From Breviolum minutum Mf 1.05b.01 (taxonomy: Eukaryota > Sar > Dinophyceae > Suessiales > Symbiodiniaceae): a stretch of 64,000 nucleotides of DNA. The DNA lies in NCBI GenBank assembly GCA_000507305.1, contig DF239098.1, positions 62,001-126,000 of the forward strand. Direction: 5' to 3'. Below are positions 33,882 to 43,671 of the stretch, one piece after another; the first letter of the stretch is position 1, and every line of letters begins with the position of its first letter. The position numbers were made by a program, and so were the translations under genes. The notes under the pieces are model-generated. The model saw only the letters and a program-made list of their open reading frames with translations. It searched no databases and was not told the DNA's origin.

Positions 33882-34985
33882 ATGGAGTCGGCACACCGCC
33901 GCCATGGTGAAAACCATGAGGAAGCAGCCGAAATGGTTCGCTCGCGAGAGAAGGGTGTGCAGAAGTGGATTCAACCAGCACAACTGCTCCGACGGCAAGC
34001 AGACATTTTTGGTGTGGTGAATGTGATCGCTGTCCTTGTTATTAGCCACTCCTGGACGGTCCCCAAGGCGATGCTGGTCAGTGAAGTCTACGCTTCAATG
34101 CTTATGGCCATTTGGTTGATTCTGTTGATCATGTTTTTGTCAAGCTGGGCTGCTGTGGTTTGCTACGGTCCTGGGAGACCCAAGCCTCAGCACAACTCAA
34201 AACTGCCAAGCGCATTCCGTTCGCTGCTGGCAGAAGGGCATAGCCTGCAAATACCGATGAGCGCGGAGGATGCCTGGTGCCGTGTTTGTGAAGCAGAGAA
34301 GCCGGCTACAGCAAGTCACTGCAAGCAGTGTAATCGCTGCTGTTATTGGATGGACCATCATTGCAACTTCTTTGGACAGTGTGTTGGCTTTCGAAACATG
34401 CGATGCTTTATCGTTGCCTTGGTCTATGGAAACTTGATGTGTGCGTACCTGGTTTCAATTACAGTGCTTGTGTGGACAGAACCGACTTTTCCTTCCTTTC
34501 CCTGGCTTTGTGTCGCAGCATGGACCGTCTACATTCTCTGGTGGTGGAGAAAAGTGTGGCATTTCCTTCGTTGTGCGTGCTGGGAGGTCCTCACTGGTTG
34601 GCGCTCAAGTGTGCTCCGAATGAAGCTTTCTCAGTGGCAAGTCGCTGCGAGTGAACACGGCGCGGAGCTCCGACATGCACAGCCCGGTGATGACGCGTTG
34701 CAACGAGCTTTCTCCGAGGTGCTTCTACTGCCATGGGAGCCAACGCATCCACTGGGCATATTTTTGGATCCTGGGCACTTTGGGCAAAGAGGCAGTTGTG
34801 TGGAACAGTTTGAAGGAGTTTTTGGATCCTCTCCCTCCGTAAAATGGCTGCTGCCCATGTGTGGAGGCACCGGAGATCCATGGCAGCCAGTAGGAGTTAG
34901 CACCAAAGCGTGCGAAGCATGGTCACAACTTGCTTCTTTAGTTTGTGGTTTTAAGCCACCATCGACAGATAGAGCTGAAGCTTGA
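33882..34985 (+). CDS. DHHC-type protein S-acyltransferase (palmitoyltransferase)
   Basis: A single uninterrupted frame of 367 codons from ATG 33882 to TGA 34983-34985. Residues 133-167 form the cysteine-rich domain: C133-x2-C136, HC at 146-147, C150, C153, the catalytic DHHC at 158-161 and C167 followed by VGFRNMRCF. Hydrophobic segments near 42-56, 68-93, 176-199 and 205-221 give the usual four-TM layout with the active site on the cytosolic side between TM2 and TM3. The family transfers palmitate from acyl-CoA to cysteines of target proteins through an acyl-cysteine intermediate. Two departures: the usual CPW after DHH is CNF, and no clear TTxE motif follows TM4. No intron is seen, unlike its neighbours. 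The Met at residue 18 is an alternative start. Confidence 0.92.
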   Translation: MESAHRRHGENHEEAAEMVRSREKGVQKWIQPAQLLRRQADIFGVVNVIAVLVISHSWTVPKAMLVSEVYASMLMAIWLILLIMFLSSWAAVVCYGPGRPKPQHNSKLPSAFRSLLAEGHSLQIPMSAEDAWCRVCEAEKPATASHCKQCNRCCYWMDHHCNFFGQCVGFRNMRCFIVALVYGNLMCAYLVSITVLVWTEPTFPSFPWLCVAAWTVYILWWWRKVWHFLRCACWEVLTGWRSSVLRMKLSQWQVAASEHGAELRHAQPGDDALQRAFSEVLLLPWEPTHPLGIFLDPGHFGQRGSCVEQFEGVFGSSPSVKWLLPMCGGTGDPWQPVGVSTKACEAWSQLASLVCGFKPPSTDRAEA

Positions 34986-34989
34986 AGGT

Positions 34990-35540
34990 AAAAGAGGCTA
35001 TGGCTGGGTAGCAGTGACAGGGGGATTCACTTTGCACCGTCTATATAGCGGTAGGTTGCTGATGCCCTGTGCTTTGGCAACTTTTTGGTGACGTGACAGC
35101 GGAGGGATCAAACGATTCCGAAAAAAGTCTGTGATCCTCATATTTTCGGCAGTAGGTACTGGTTATCCTTCGTTGCCTCAGAGCCTGAACCCTGGTTTTC
35201 AAGTTCAGTCTTTGAACCAGCCAGTCTCATGCGCGATCGATTCCATACCATCACCATTTGGGATCATTAAATGCGTGATGGCTTGAGAGCTCAAAGATCG
35301 CAAGGTGTGAGCAGCTTGGCAGTTGCAAAGTTTTAGATGCTCAATCTAAAAAGACTTGCCAGGAGAGACCCGGAAGGGCGCAGTCTTTTCACACCTGTTA
35401 GACACTCAGAGACTCAGAGATGTGTTTGACTTTGACCAGAAGCAGGTCTTGTAAGCATTGAGCGTCTCTCGAGACGCAAGTCTTGAGTGGGATTGGTTTG
35501 GAGGTCCTGCTTCAATGGGAGCAGAACAATTCATAGTCAA
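34990..35540. other. 3' flank of the DHHC gene, no gene seen
   Basis: No convincing frame or repeat is visible. No AATAAA-type polyadenylation signal was noted. Confidence 0.35.
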
Positions 35541-35722
35541 GAAGCCTCTAAACCAAGTCTGTCAGACCATTTAAACGAAGCAGTTATGTGGGTGACCCCT
35601 CCAGACTTGACCCAACAAGGTCAAGGATTTGGAAGTTTACCTTCATCCCCTGGGCCTAGCCCTCAGCGAACTCAGGTATTGACAAAATCGGGAAAGCAAG
35701 GAATGTGTGGACAATTCTCTTG
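35541..35722 (+). CDS. Exon candidate, Ser/Pro-rich
   Basis: The frame encodes EASKPSLSDHLNEAVMWVTP and GFGSLPSSPGPSPQRTQVLT to TGA at about 35720-35722, after CATAG or AAGAAG. Polar and disordered in character; no domain. Confidence 0.35.
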
Positions 35723-35739
35723 ATACTGTACGATGCAAA

Positions 35740-37270
35740 CGGATATATATTTTCATTGTACTTTAAACTTTATACTTTATCAATCTTTATGCTGTTCTTA
35801 TCCGATGTCCTTGTTGCCAGCCCCAAGAAGTGGCCCATTGATGCCAGGTAGAACAGCAGAGGATGGAATCGTTGCAGCCTGAGACACAAAACTTCACAAA
35901 CATTGTGGAAGAGCTGGAGGGATGCTTTTCTTCTCTTTTCCTGCTAGCAAGAAGACTTGAACTCTGGTTTGCTCTTTGCTTTTCCTTGAACCATCCTGAA
36001 CAGCCCAGTTAGAACTCATAAGAATTGAGAAGGTGAAAGCGTTTCGCAGAATGTCAGCCCTGCAGTTGCCGGTTTCATGGATGAGGAACCAGGAAACCCA
36101 TCTCAATGATTTCGATGTGCTCATTTCATCATTTCAATTCATTTTATATCTATGGAATCCATGATGACACCGAGTTTTCGGAGCTCTGCCTCTGTGGTCC
36201 TGGTGTGTGTGAAAGCTGCACAGCAGATGGTTCTTGGCCCAACTTGGGAGATTCATGGAGATTCATCATAAGCCTTTCTGCACTGGAGAAATTTCTTTAA
36301 ACCTTCGCGCTTCAATAGGAAAGGTCCAGATTGCTTGTTCTTGAAGTTCCCGAAGATTTTTGAAGATCGGAAGGTTTTGGAAAGCTTTTTGAGGATTCGA
36401 ACATTGTGCACCTGCCAAGGTCTTGACCTGCCTGAGGCTTTTCAGGGGGTGAGGTTGTTGAGGTTCTGAAACACCTGGAATGTCCATGCGTACAGGAACA
36501 ACAAGAGTTTAGGCACATAAGCAACGTTCGCTGTGACTTTCGGCAGGTGTTCTTGGAACATCGAGGCGCCTAGCCGGGAAGGGTCATCTTAAACCAGCTT
36601 TCTCATGATGCCAGCATGGCAACGCACATGATGTCATTATATTTCATTTCAGGTTGGCAGGGTCCGTGATGAACACAATTTGGGTCACACACACACACAA
36701 ACACAACTCTCAATCTCTTGTGAGCGTTGGTGCCACCAGCAGTGGTGACAACACTTACCCAAAACACTTTGATTGTTGACCACTATTTGGATCACTCACA
36801 TCAATTTGTATAAGAAAAGTGAGTGTTGCTTTGTGTAATCAAACATTTTATATCATGTTTCTACAGTGGTGTGCATGGATGATAGTTCAATGTAACAAGC
36901 CTAAACAAGTGTGTGCTAGCTTCAGAGCCCAGGGGAGGGAGCGGTTAACAGAAGCACAGATGTGGGCGAAGCAGCTTCGCCTTAGATTGACCGACCTCAC
37001 AAAAAAACCCCCTGCGTTTCGGAGAAGAGTGAGGTTCTCCTTGAAGTGTTTGACCCGTCTTTTCCAAACCACATCACACGAAACGGTTTGACATTTTGTG
37101 CTCACTTCAAGTGTGCTCAGCCGTTGAACTCAAACATGGTAGAAAAAAGATATCATCAGTACAGGGTTTTCTACATGTTTGCCATGCAGCAGCTGGACTA
37201 TAGATCTGTCGCAAGTGCAAAAAGCTAACTTTCAACCTAGCAAGGCTAAGTTTCCAGCACGCAAAACAAA
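35740..37270. other. No firm gene; a dinucleotide run
   Basis: Bases 36685-36706 are a CA-rich run (CACACACACACACAAACACAAC). Short frames such as 36887-37091 lack paired splice signals. Confidence 0.35.
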
Positions 37271-37797
37271 TTAGTGATGCCTCCAGCCAACCTAACATCT
37301 CAAGGTCCTTTCGCAGAATCCGCTTGCGTTTGGGGAATTATTTCGGCCATGAATGATGTTGTCTGCATCCTGAGATGCAAGGAGTGCAATGAAGCTTTGA
37401 CATTGAGAGGGGTGGCAGCCTTTTCCGGAAAGTCCGCCATTGGGAAGAGAACCAAACAAAAAGACATTGGTCATTAGTATGTTTCTCTACCTCGTTTTCT
37501 TGAAATTTGCGGGGCCTGATTTTTGCACTGCAGGTTCTTGTCCCGTCCCACAGATTGGATGTATTGGTGAGGTTTTTGGCAGTGTTGATTTCCCCAGAAA
37601 CACTTCAGATGTACAATGGCCTGCCAGTGCTGGGCGTGAGATGTTGGCTCAGAAACGAGAAAGACAAACATGAAATATTTTGATTCACTTCAATTTCCTT
37701 CACAGATATTGTATCAGTCGACCCAATCAAATCTTTTCTTTTCAGTGAAAGCATTTGCAACACTATTGACAACTTGTTTAATTTACTATGAAATTGA

Positions 37798-38474
37798 GAC
37801 ACGCAGCAACCTGGATCTTCCACCAAAGAAATCACCAGGGCCATGGCGGAGTTTACCGGACTGGATGTTGGAACCTTTCGACCGAAGGTAGATGCGCTCT
37901 CCGAGCTGCGGCTTCTTAAACAAAGCTTAGACTTCCGCAACCGAGAGCTGCAGGACAGCCGCAAACGACTGAGACACACGCAGGGACGCCTTGCAAATGC
38001 GTGTGACGATTTTAAGGCACAAAGAGCAGGACTCCAAGCAGAGCTCCGCGCCTTGGGTGAAAGTGGAAAACAATTGGAAGAAAGCCTTGCTGCTCAGAAG
38101 GCTTTGCTTCAACGACAATCTGAGACATTGACCCATGAGCGAATGAATGTTGATTTGCTTCGTGACGAGGTTCAACGAATGCGTGAAGAACAGCGTAAAA
38201 TGCCGGTTCAAGAGGGGGCACCCACAAACTTGCGTGCTGCACGGCCAGGGGAGCATTTGTGGGGCTGAGCATTTTCTCGCTGTTGAGTGTCCCCCAAAGG
38301 CAATGTCGAGAAGGAGAAATTCCACCCTTCACCAGACTGACTCGAAGCCTTGCAGTTCTGCTGGAACATGGTAACGATACGGTTCTTCGAATGACTGGAA
38401 CTTCTACGCGGAGAGAGGCCCTGGCAAAAGCCAAACTTGCGAGTTGCGAGAATCGCCAAAAGCTAGCTGTGTGA
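37798..38474 (+). CDS. Coiled-coil protein exon(s) (37798-38258, possibly 38300-38474)
   Basis: The frame is open from 37798 (TKEITRAMAEFTGLDVGTF) and contains an ATG at 37843. It then runs as a long amphipathic helix rich in Leu, Arg, Glu and Gln (LRLLKQSLDFRNRELQDSRK through NVDLLRDEVQRMREEQRK), typical of coiled coil, and stops at 38266. A GT at 38259 in phase 2 and an acceptor CCCCAAAG at 38299 would join in frame to RLTRSLAVLLEHGNDTVLRM and a basic C-terminus ending at TGA about 38472. That intron would be only 41 bp. Upstream exons may exist. Likely a structural or cytoskeletal helical protein; family not identified. Confidence 0.5.
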
Positions 38475-38479
38475 AGGTG

Positions 38480-39136
38480 GTTTGAGGGAAAGCTAAGATG
38501 TCCAAGCTCTCTGAAAAATACTTCGCCTCACTAGGTGCGGGTAAGATTTGTGCATTCTCCATGGCGTGAATTGGAAAGCTTCTCTTCAATTCGAGTCTGG
38601 GTCCATGCAGGGCGTTTCAAAATTGCTTGAGATTGATATATTAATTGTTAAAAGTTAAGATCAATGGTACATCAACCCCCCCCAGCACATCTAAATCTAG
38701 AACATATGTAGACCTTAGCTTTGCTGCGACCACAGAAGTCTCACGAATAAACAAAGCCACCCTATTGGGTGCAATGCTTTTTCCAATGCTTTTCAGTCTA
38801 AGCCTTAAATTTGGACTCCAATCACATTGGGCAGCTGGAACAAACATGCCACGGTTTGGTAGCCAAGGACAGACGTCTCAGACTCGAAGGAGGCCCAGAC
38901 CTAGGATTGTTTAAACCATGTGATGGATGGCTAGGCCTTGCTAAGTGGCTCATGCTCCGTCGTTGGTGCATCTAGAGGGACTGCAAGGAAAACTATGCTA
39001 CCTTTCAAATTTTGAATAAAACAATCATTACTGTATATATGTGGAGTTTGAGCGATTTGTGGTGTAATATACCGGCATGCCTGTTGCAAAGTCTCATGAT
39101 ATGAATGATGGATGGTATCTTGTAATGGTGTGAAAC
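38480..39136. other. Weak open frame only
   Basis: A plus frame at 38645-38914 includes one hydrophobic stretch (TLLGAMLFPMLFSLSLKFGL) and a basic end, but has no clear splice context. Nothing else is seen. Confidence 0.3.
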
Positions 39137-39396
39137 GTCTGTTCAGAGTCCATTTTCCTAGCATGGAAAGCACGGAGCAGCATTCGGTTCCTTGGATGTG
39201 TCATGTGGACGAGGCGCAGTACGGCCTTCGTCAAGTTGCTGAGGATGACACCCTTCCAGACTCTTGGAACTCTTGGGAGCAGAGCAGGGCACTCTTGGCA
39301 AAGTCCAAAAGCTGGTTGCAGTCGGTTGCATGTGTGGAATACTATTCTGGATGCCATGATGGCCATGATGCCTCCATTTCCGTTGAGTTTTTTTGA
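39137..39396 (+). CDS. Exon candidate, unknown protein
   Basis: After GTCTGTTCAG the frame encodes VHFPSMESTEQHSVPWMCHV and DTLPDSWNSWEQSRALLAKS, open to TGA near 39396. A minus-strand frame over 39400-39513 (NALDAEKQEFLASLPEVPEL) is also coding-like, so strand assignment is provisional. Confidence 0.35.
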
Positions 39397-39519
39397 ATCA
39401 CTTCCGTTGATATTAAGTTGGTAGGAAAGACAGCTGAGCTCAGGAACTTCAGGCAGACTTGCCAGAAACTCCTGCTTCTCTGCATCCAGCGCGTTTGACG
39501 GAAGCTGCCCCACTCTTGC

Positions 39520-40720
39520 ACCTGGACTCTAATTATTCTAATTCCTGGAACCCTCTGAACAGCACGGTTCTTGATGAGAGACTGATGTTGCTGATGGATG
39601 ATTACGGTATTTGAATCTAATATAATTGATAGAAAATCGATGAACATCGTCTATGACCTAGAAATTTATTTTTTTCTTCATTATTGGAACCTCCCCAGAC
39701 AAATGTGACAAAGGTTTAAGATGTATGGAAACAACATAACCTCTTCCCGCCCTGAAGTCTAGCTCTAAGACACTTCGGGAGCTTTCATATATCCGTTCGT
39801 GGCTGAGTCTCAGGTGTGTGCGTAGCCTTTCTGACACCGTTGACAGTTTTAGACCCAACAGCAGCGAGATCCGCGCGTATCTTGACGACAGGGCATTTTG
39901 CGTGTCGAAGGTCACATTTTTTTTGGGGGGGGGGAACTACGCAATTTGCCTTAGGGTTTCTTTTTCATTCTTTTTCTGTGCTAGGTTTTGGAACTCGTTG
40001 AATATCTTGAGTGACTTTCTGATTTTGGGAGACTCAGGTTCAACCACCAGCAAACTGGGCAAGGCTGGGTGACGGATGATGATTCTTGGTAGAGTTTATG
40101 GGACCTTGGGGTGGGTTTTGAAAAAAAAACTCTTGAGAACAAAGCAAAGCTACAATTAAATACTCAATTGGGTGATGAATTAAGTTACTTTGCCTGAAAT
40201 CTACAGCATACCTGACATACATTGACATACTGGTGATGTACTGTACTACTATATTGATACCGTTGATACAAAGCATACAAACCCTGCAGCATAAATTTTT
40301 GTTATATTGTCATCATTTATGATTTTTGCCTTTCCGCTGATTGCTGGTCGTTGGCCCAGCGTGCAAGGATGAACAGCCAGAGCGGCGACCCTCCAGACGG
40401 TTTCACACAGCACCCGTTGAAGATGTGGACCTGGAAGGCACGACTGCGGCTCAGTGAAGCTTGAGAACTGATAACGAGTGATGTGCTGATATGATGCTGT
40501 GATACCATGTGCACAGTACAAGGAACTTGTTGAGAAAACTGCATGATATAGTGCTTGCAGATGCTTGCAGAGTATCAAGTTTGATTCCAAAAAGATCAAT
40601 AAAAAACGTCATTCCGGCGGAAAGACAATACCTTTGTATTGTAGGTGACTAGATAGTTGAAGCGTGACCAAATGAGATACCAGACAACACATCAGGGCTT
40701 GCGGATTTAAAAGGCACTGA
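39520..40720. other. No gene seen; homopolymer tract
   Basis: Bases 39917-39934 are T8 followed by G10. Otherwise AT-rich DNA without supported coding. Confidence 0.4.
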
Positions 40721-40724
40721 AAGC

Positions 40725-41355
40725 ATGGATGGACAACAGAAGCGCCCCTGCGGACTGGTTTTGAGAAAGGTCGAGATGTTAGGAACATGTTGGAGAGTGC
40801 ACAAAATGCGCAGAAAGCAGAGTGTGGAATGCAAGCACTTGCTTCAACACGAGGATGCTCTTCTGTCCTTGAGTCTCAATTGTGTAGGACCTGTATTATG
40901 AACACAAAAACCAAATGCCCATTCCCACTAAGAGTTGTGATCGTTTGTGAATATCTGCTGACTCCTTGTGCTCTAGTGGTGCCTACCGGAGATCGCACGA
41001 GAAGACAGCTTGTTTCTCCCTTGGCAGTAGCAACCCAGCAGTCAGTGCAAACTCCAGGCTTTGGCAGCAAAGATGAAGTAGAGGAAGAGGCTGTAGAGGC
41101 TGTGTGCACTGTGGGAAACTGTTGTTGTAAAAGAAACTTGAATTTCAAAGTGAAAGAAATTCCATTTGTCCAAGTCAACCAATCCATGGGCAGGAGGAGC
41201 AGGTGGAAGCGTACAAGGTCACGGTGACGCCAGCACCTGATGCAGATTTACAAACCGAAGACTCTGCCAACGATGACCCGCTTTACCAGATGCCCGCAAC
41301 CATGGCAAAATTGGAGACCTTGAACGAGAGGAGCGGGTCATACATTGAATCATAA
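40725..41355 (+). CDS. Small three-exon gene with acidic C-terminus (about 147 aa)
   Basis: Proposed exons: 40725-40881 from ATG (MDGQQKRPCGLVLRKVEML, basic N-terminal part), 40977-41101 and 41194-41355. Intron 1 is GTGTAG...CTCTAG with matching phase 1. Intron 2 starts at GTGTGC (41102, phase 0) and ends at TGGGCAG (41193, phase 0). Exon 2 encodes TGDRTRRQLVSPLAVATQQS and DEVEEEAVEA. Exon 3 encodes VTVTPAPDADLQTEDSANDD and KLETLNERSGSYIES with TAA at 41353-41355. Exon 3 has excellent coding character. Alternative donors exist for both introns (40884, 41111, 41150). No known domain; the acidic tail suggests a soluble regulatory or scaffold protein, which is inference only. Confidence 0.5.
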
Positions 41356-41359
41356 ATAA

Positions 41360-41929
41360 TGGATCATACTGAGTCAGATGGATAGATAAAACTCGTAAAT
41401 CATTGTGGTCAGTGGATTTTGAAGAACGATTGGTGTGGTAAATGTGGTGGTTGTGGTTGTGGTGCTGACAACTTCAATCCACACAACCCTCAACGTGGCT
41501 GTCCGTTTCAAACATCAACTCCGAGAGGAAAAAGAGCGCTGAGAGCGATTCCTCTGAAGTGCCACAATTGGTGCGATCTCAAAGTGTGCAGAGCTTGACC
41601 ACCAACTTGCATGCCTTGGCAGAGGAACTTAGTGTGCGGAGTCTCAGAGAGCCTTAACCTTTACCAAGAGGCACAAAGAGATGGGGGTGTTCTAGGGGTG
41701 TGTTGTAACCATAGTGGATTGGAACTTCAGAGACATTGTAAGGCATCGCTACAGATGCATTGTAAGACATGTAAGACCGTGAAGTACCTACAAAGACTCA
41801 CTGCAGCTGCTCATGGTCCAACGTTGGTGTGCATGGTCGAGATTGATTAGCTGTATGTTGTGACTCCAATACTGGTGTGGCTCATATCTGACAAAGTTCC
41901 AGCAAAACCTGCGACGTATGGTTACTTTG
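41360..41929. other. Flank, no firm gene
   Basis: A plus frame at 41611-41850 is open but lacks splice support. A GTGGT-rich stretch lies near 41430-41465. Confidence 0.3.
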
Positions 41930-42248
41930 CTAGGCATAAACAAGACACGCACAGAACAGGAATTGCAGCAACAAGTTAAAGAAATCCATAACAAAAACAT
42001 TCTCAAGACTTGAAAACAAGTCGTGACTGTTGCTTTTCAGCTGACTAATTGAATAGGACATACCTTTGGAATGGATTCGATTGAACTGAGGCCAGAAAGG
42101 AGGCCGCGAATAGTAAACCTTGCAGGATTTGCATTGGAGAGGCTTGGCTGACGCAGACAGTTTCGGGAGCAGCCTCAACAGCTACAACAGTTACACAAAA
42201 CAAAACTATCTGTGTTACAACATGAAAAACAGCACCACAGAAATTCAT
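41930..42248 (-). CDS. Small membrane protein, two exons on the minus strand
   Basis: On the minus strand, ATG at 42248-42246 opens MNFCGAVFHVVTQIVLFCVT, a signal-peptide or TM-like start, then AAPETVCVSQ and a second hydrophobic region (MQILQGLLFAASFLASV). Exon 1 (42248-42064) ends in phase 2 at a consensus GTATGT donor. The acceptor TTTTCAAG leads into exon 2 (42008-41930), which starts in phase 2 and encodes LENVFVMDFFNLLLQFLFCA, a third hydrophobic span, ending in TAG. The intron is 55 bp with consensus ends and correct phase. Product is about 87 aa. The frame is open upstream of the ATG, so a longer N-terminus is possible. Transcribed away from the ankyrin gene to the right. No family recognised. 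Confidence 0.6.
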
Positions 42249-42512
42249 CTCCACAGGGATTCTCTGGGTTGATGCCAGGATCTTCGTCGAAGGGCTACAA
42301 GCACCTTGGCATAAGTTCATATGTTCACCATTTTTCACCTTCGGCCACTTGAGGACTGACGTGCACAACTCAAGATATGCAAAATATGTGACCGAGCAAA
42401 ACTAACTGTGAATATGTAGAATGTAGAGTAGTTGAAATAGAACGAATTTGTATGATTGTTGTCAAGTATGCATCATTGATACTAAGACTAAGATGCATGT
42501 TGGATTAGTTGA

Positions 42513-43671
42513 CAGATAGTTTGCCAAACTCGAGGTGCAGAGTTTGACATGTTGGTCAAGAGCGTCTTGAGCATGGATCTTGCGCGTGTGCAAGAGCTCA
42601 TTGATACTGGTATCTCTGTGAACATGGCCTTAAGAGAGGCAGGGGTCTTCCATTGCTTGTCCTGGATCAAGCTGTTGAGTCTGCTGTATATCAGCTTGTA
42701 TATGCAACTGCTTTTTGCATGCTTTCATCAGCTAAACCACGCTACGGCTTATCTGCTTGCAGATCTATTTGGCATATTTGCAGAATTGATCCACTCGTGC
42801 TCCTGTGTCCCTACTATTTTGATTTTTTCAGGAAGGAAAGAAAGGCACCGTGCACTTCTCAACCTTGCTCCATACAGCGACTTGTCAGCACCAGAATCTG
42901 CATGAGTTTCCAATTCGATTCTGCCTCTTTCAGTCTATGATTTCGGGGATGTCCTCAGGTCTGTGACCTTCCCGCAGACCCGGATGAAGAAGTCCGCAGC
43001 CGTTGCGTTCAGATTATCCAGACGCTGATTTCGGCGAAGGCAAATTTGAACCCTCGCAACTCAAGAGGCTCAACACCTTTAATGTTGCTTGGATGAGTCT
43101 TTGTGAACTGTGTTATGATGGGCTATGCATACTAGGTGGCAGCAGTATGCTAACAAACTGTTAAAGATAGCAACCAGCAACTGTTTGGATTCATAGCTTG
43201 AAACTTGGAACTCCTAATGAGTTGAGTTGAGAGTTGACATGTTGAGCCGAGGTGTGCCTGCCGTCACAAAAATGTCGAGGTGGTGAAGCTGTTCCTTGTA
43301 CAGATTCTGCCCACTTTTGGTTTGCTGGGAATTTTCCAATTGTATTTCAATTTTCGTTTGTTTGATCAAATAGTTGGAGAGGCCTAGGCATGCCGGAATG
43401 CCCTAATCTATGCGGCAATTAAACATCTTGAGATCGAAGTGCGAAACACTTTTTAGTAGACCTTGCTTCTTGACGGGAATGGATTCATTAATCATTCCCG
43501 ATTTCTCCTGACGCTAATTTGAAAAACCATTTATCCAAGACATTTGGAAGACCATGGATGCTGAGGTTGATAAGTCATAGTGCACGTATCCACCCTTGCG
43601 ATGAGCGCGGTCACAGTTGTCTGAACTGGGCTGCTGCTCTCAGAGAAGAGGCCCCAGCTTATATATGCTGA
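42513..43671 (+). CDS. Ankyrin-repeat protein gene, several short exons
   Basis: Ankyrin signatures occur in order on the plus strand. 42513-42640: LVKSVLSMDLARVQELIDTG then ISVN. 42978-43086: RCVQIIQTLISAKANLNPRN then SRGSTPLM. 43252-43297: CRHKNVEVVKLFL, donor GTACAG. 43388-43438: NALIYAAIKHLEIE, donor GTGCGA. 43540 onward: LISHSARIHPCDERGHSCLN then WAA. Joining 43086 to 43252 needs a GC donor and gives STPLMLCACRHKNVEVVKLF, a textbook ankyrin junction. Ankyrin repeats mediate protein-protein binding. Between 42620 and 42700 the frame changes without a clear intron (GLPLLVLDQAVESAVYQ continues in another frame), so an exon is missing or the gene is damaged. The last exon frame is open to 43671. 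Confidence 0.65.

Noticed and set aside
39094..39513. 139-codon minus-strand frame
   Set aside because: Only its first third looks coding, and the plus-strand exon at 39137 has the better splice context; left undecided rather than called.
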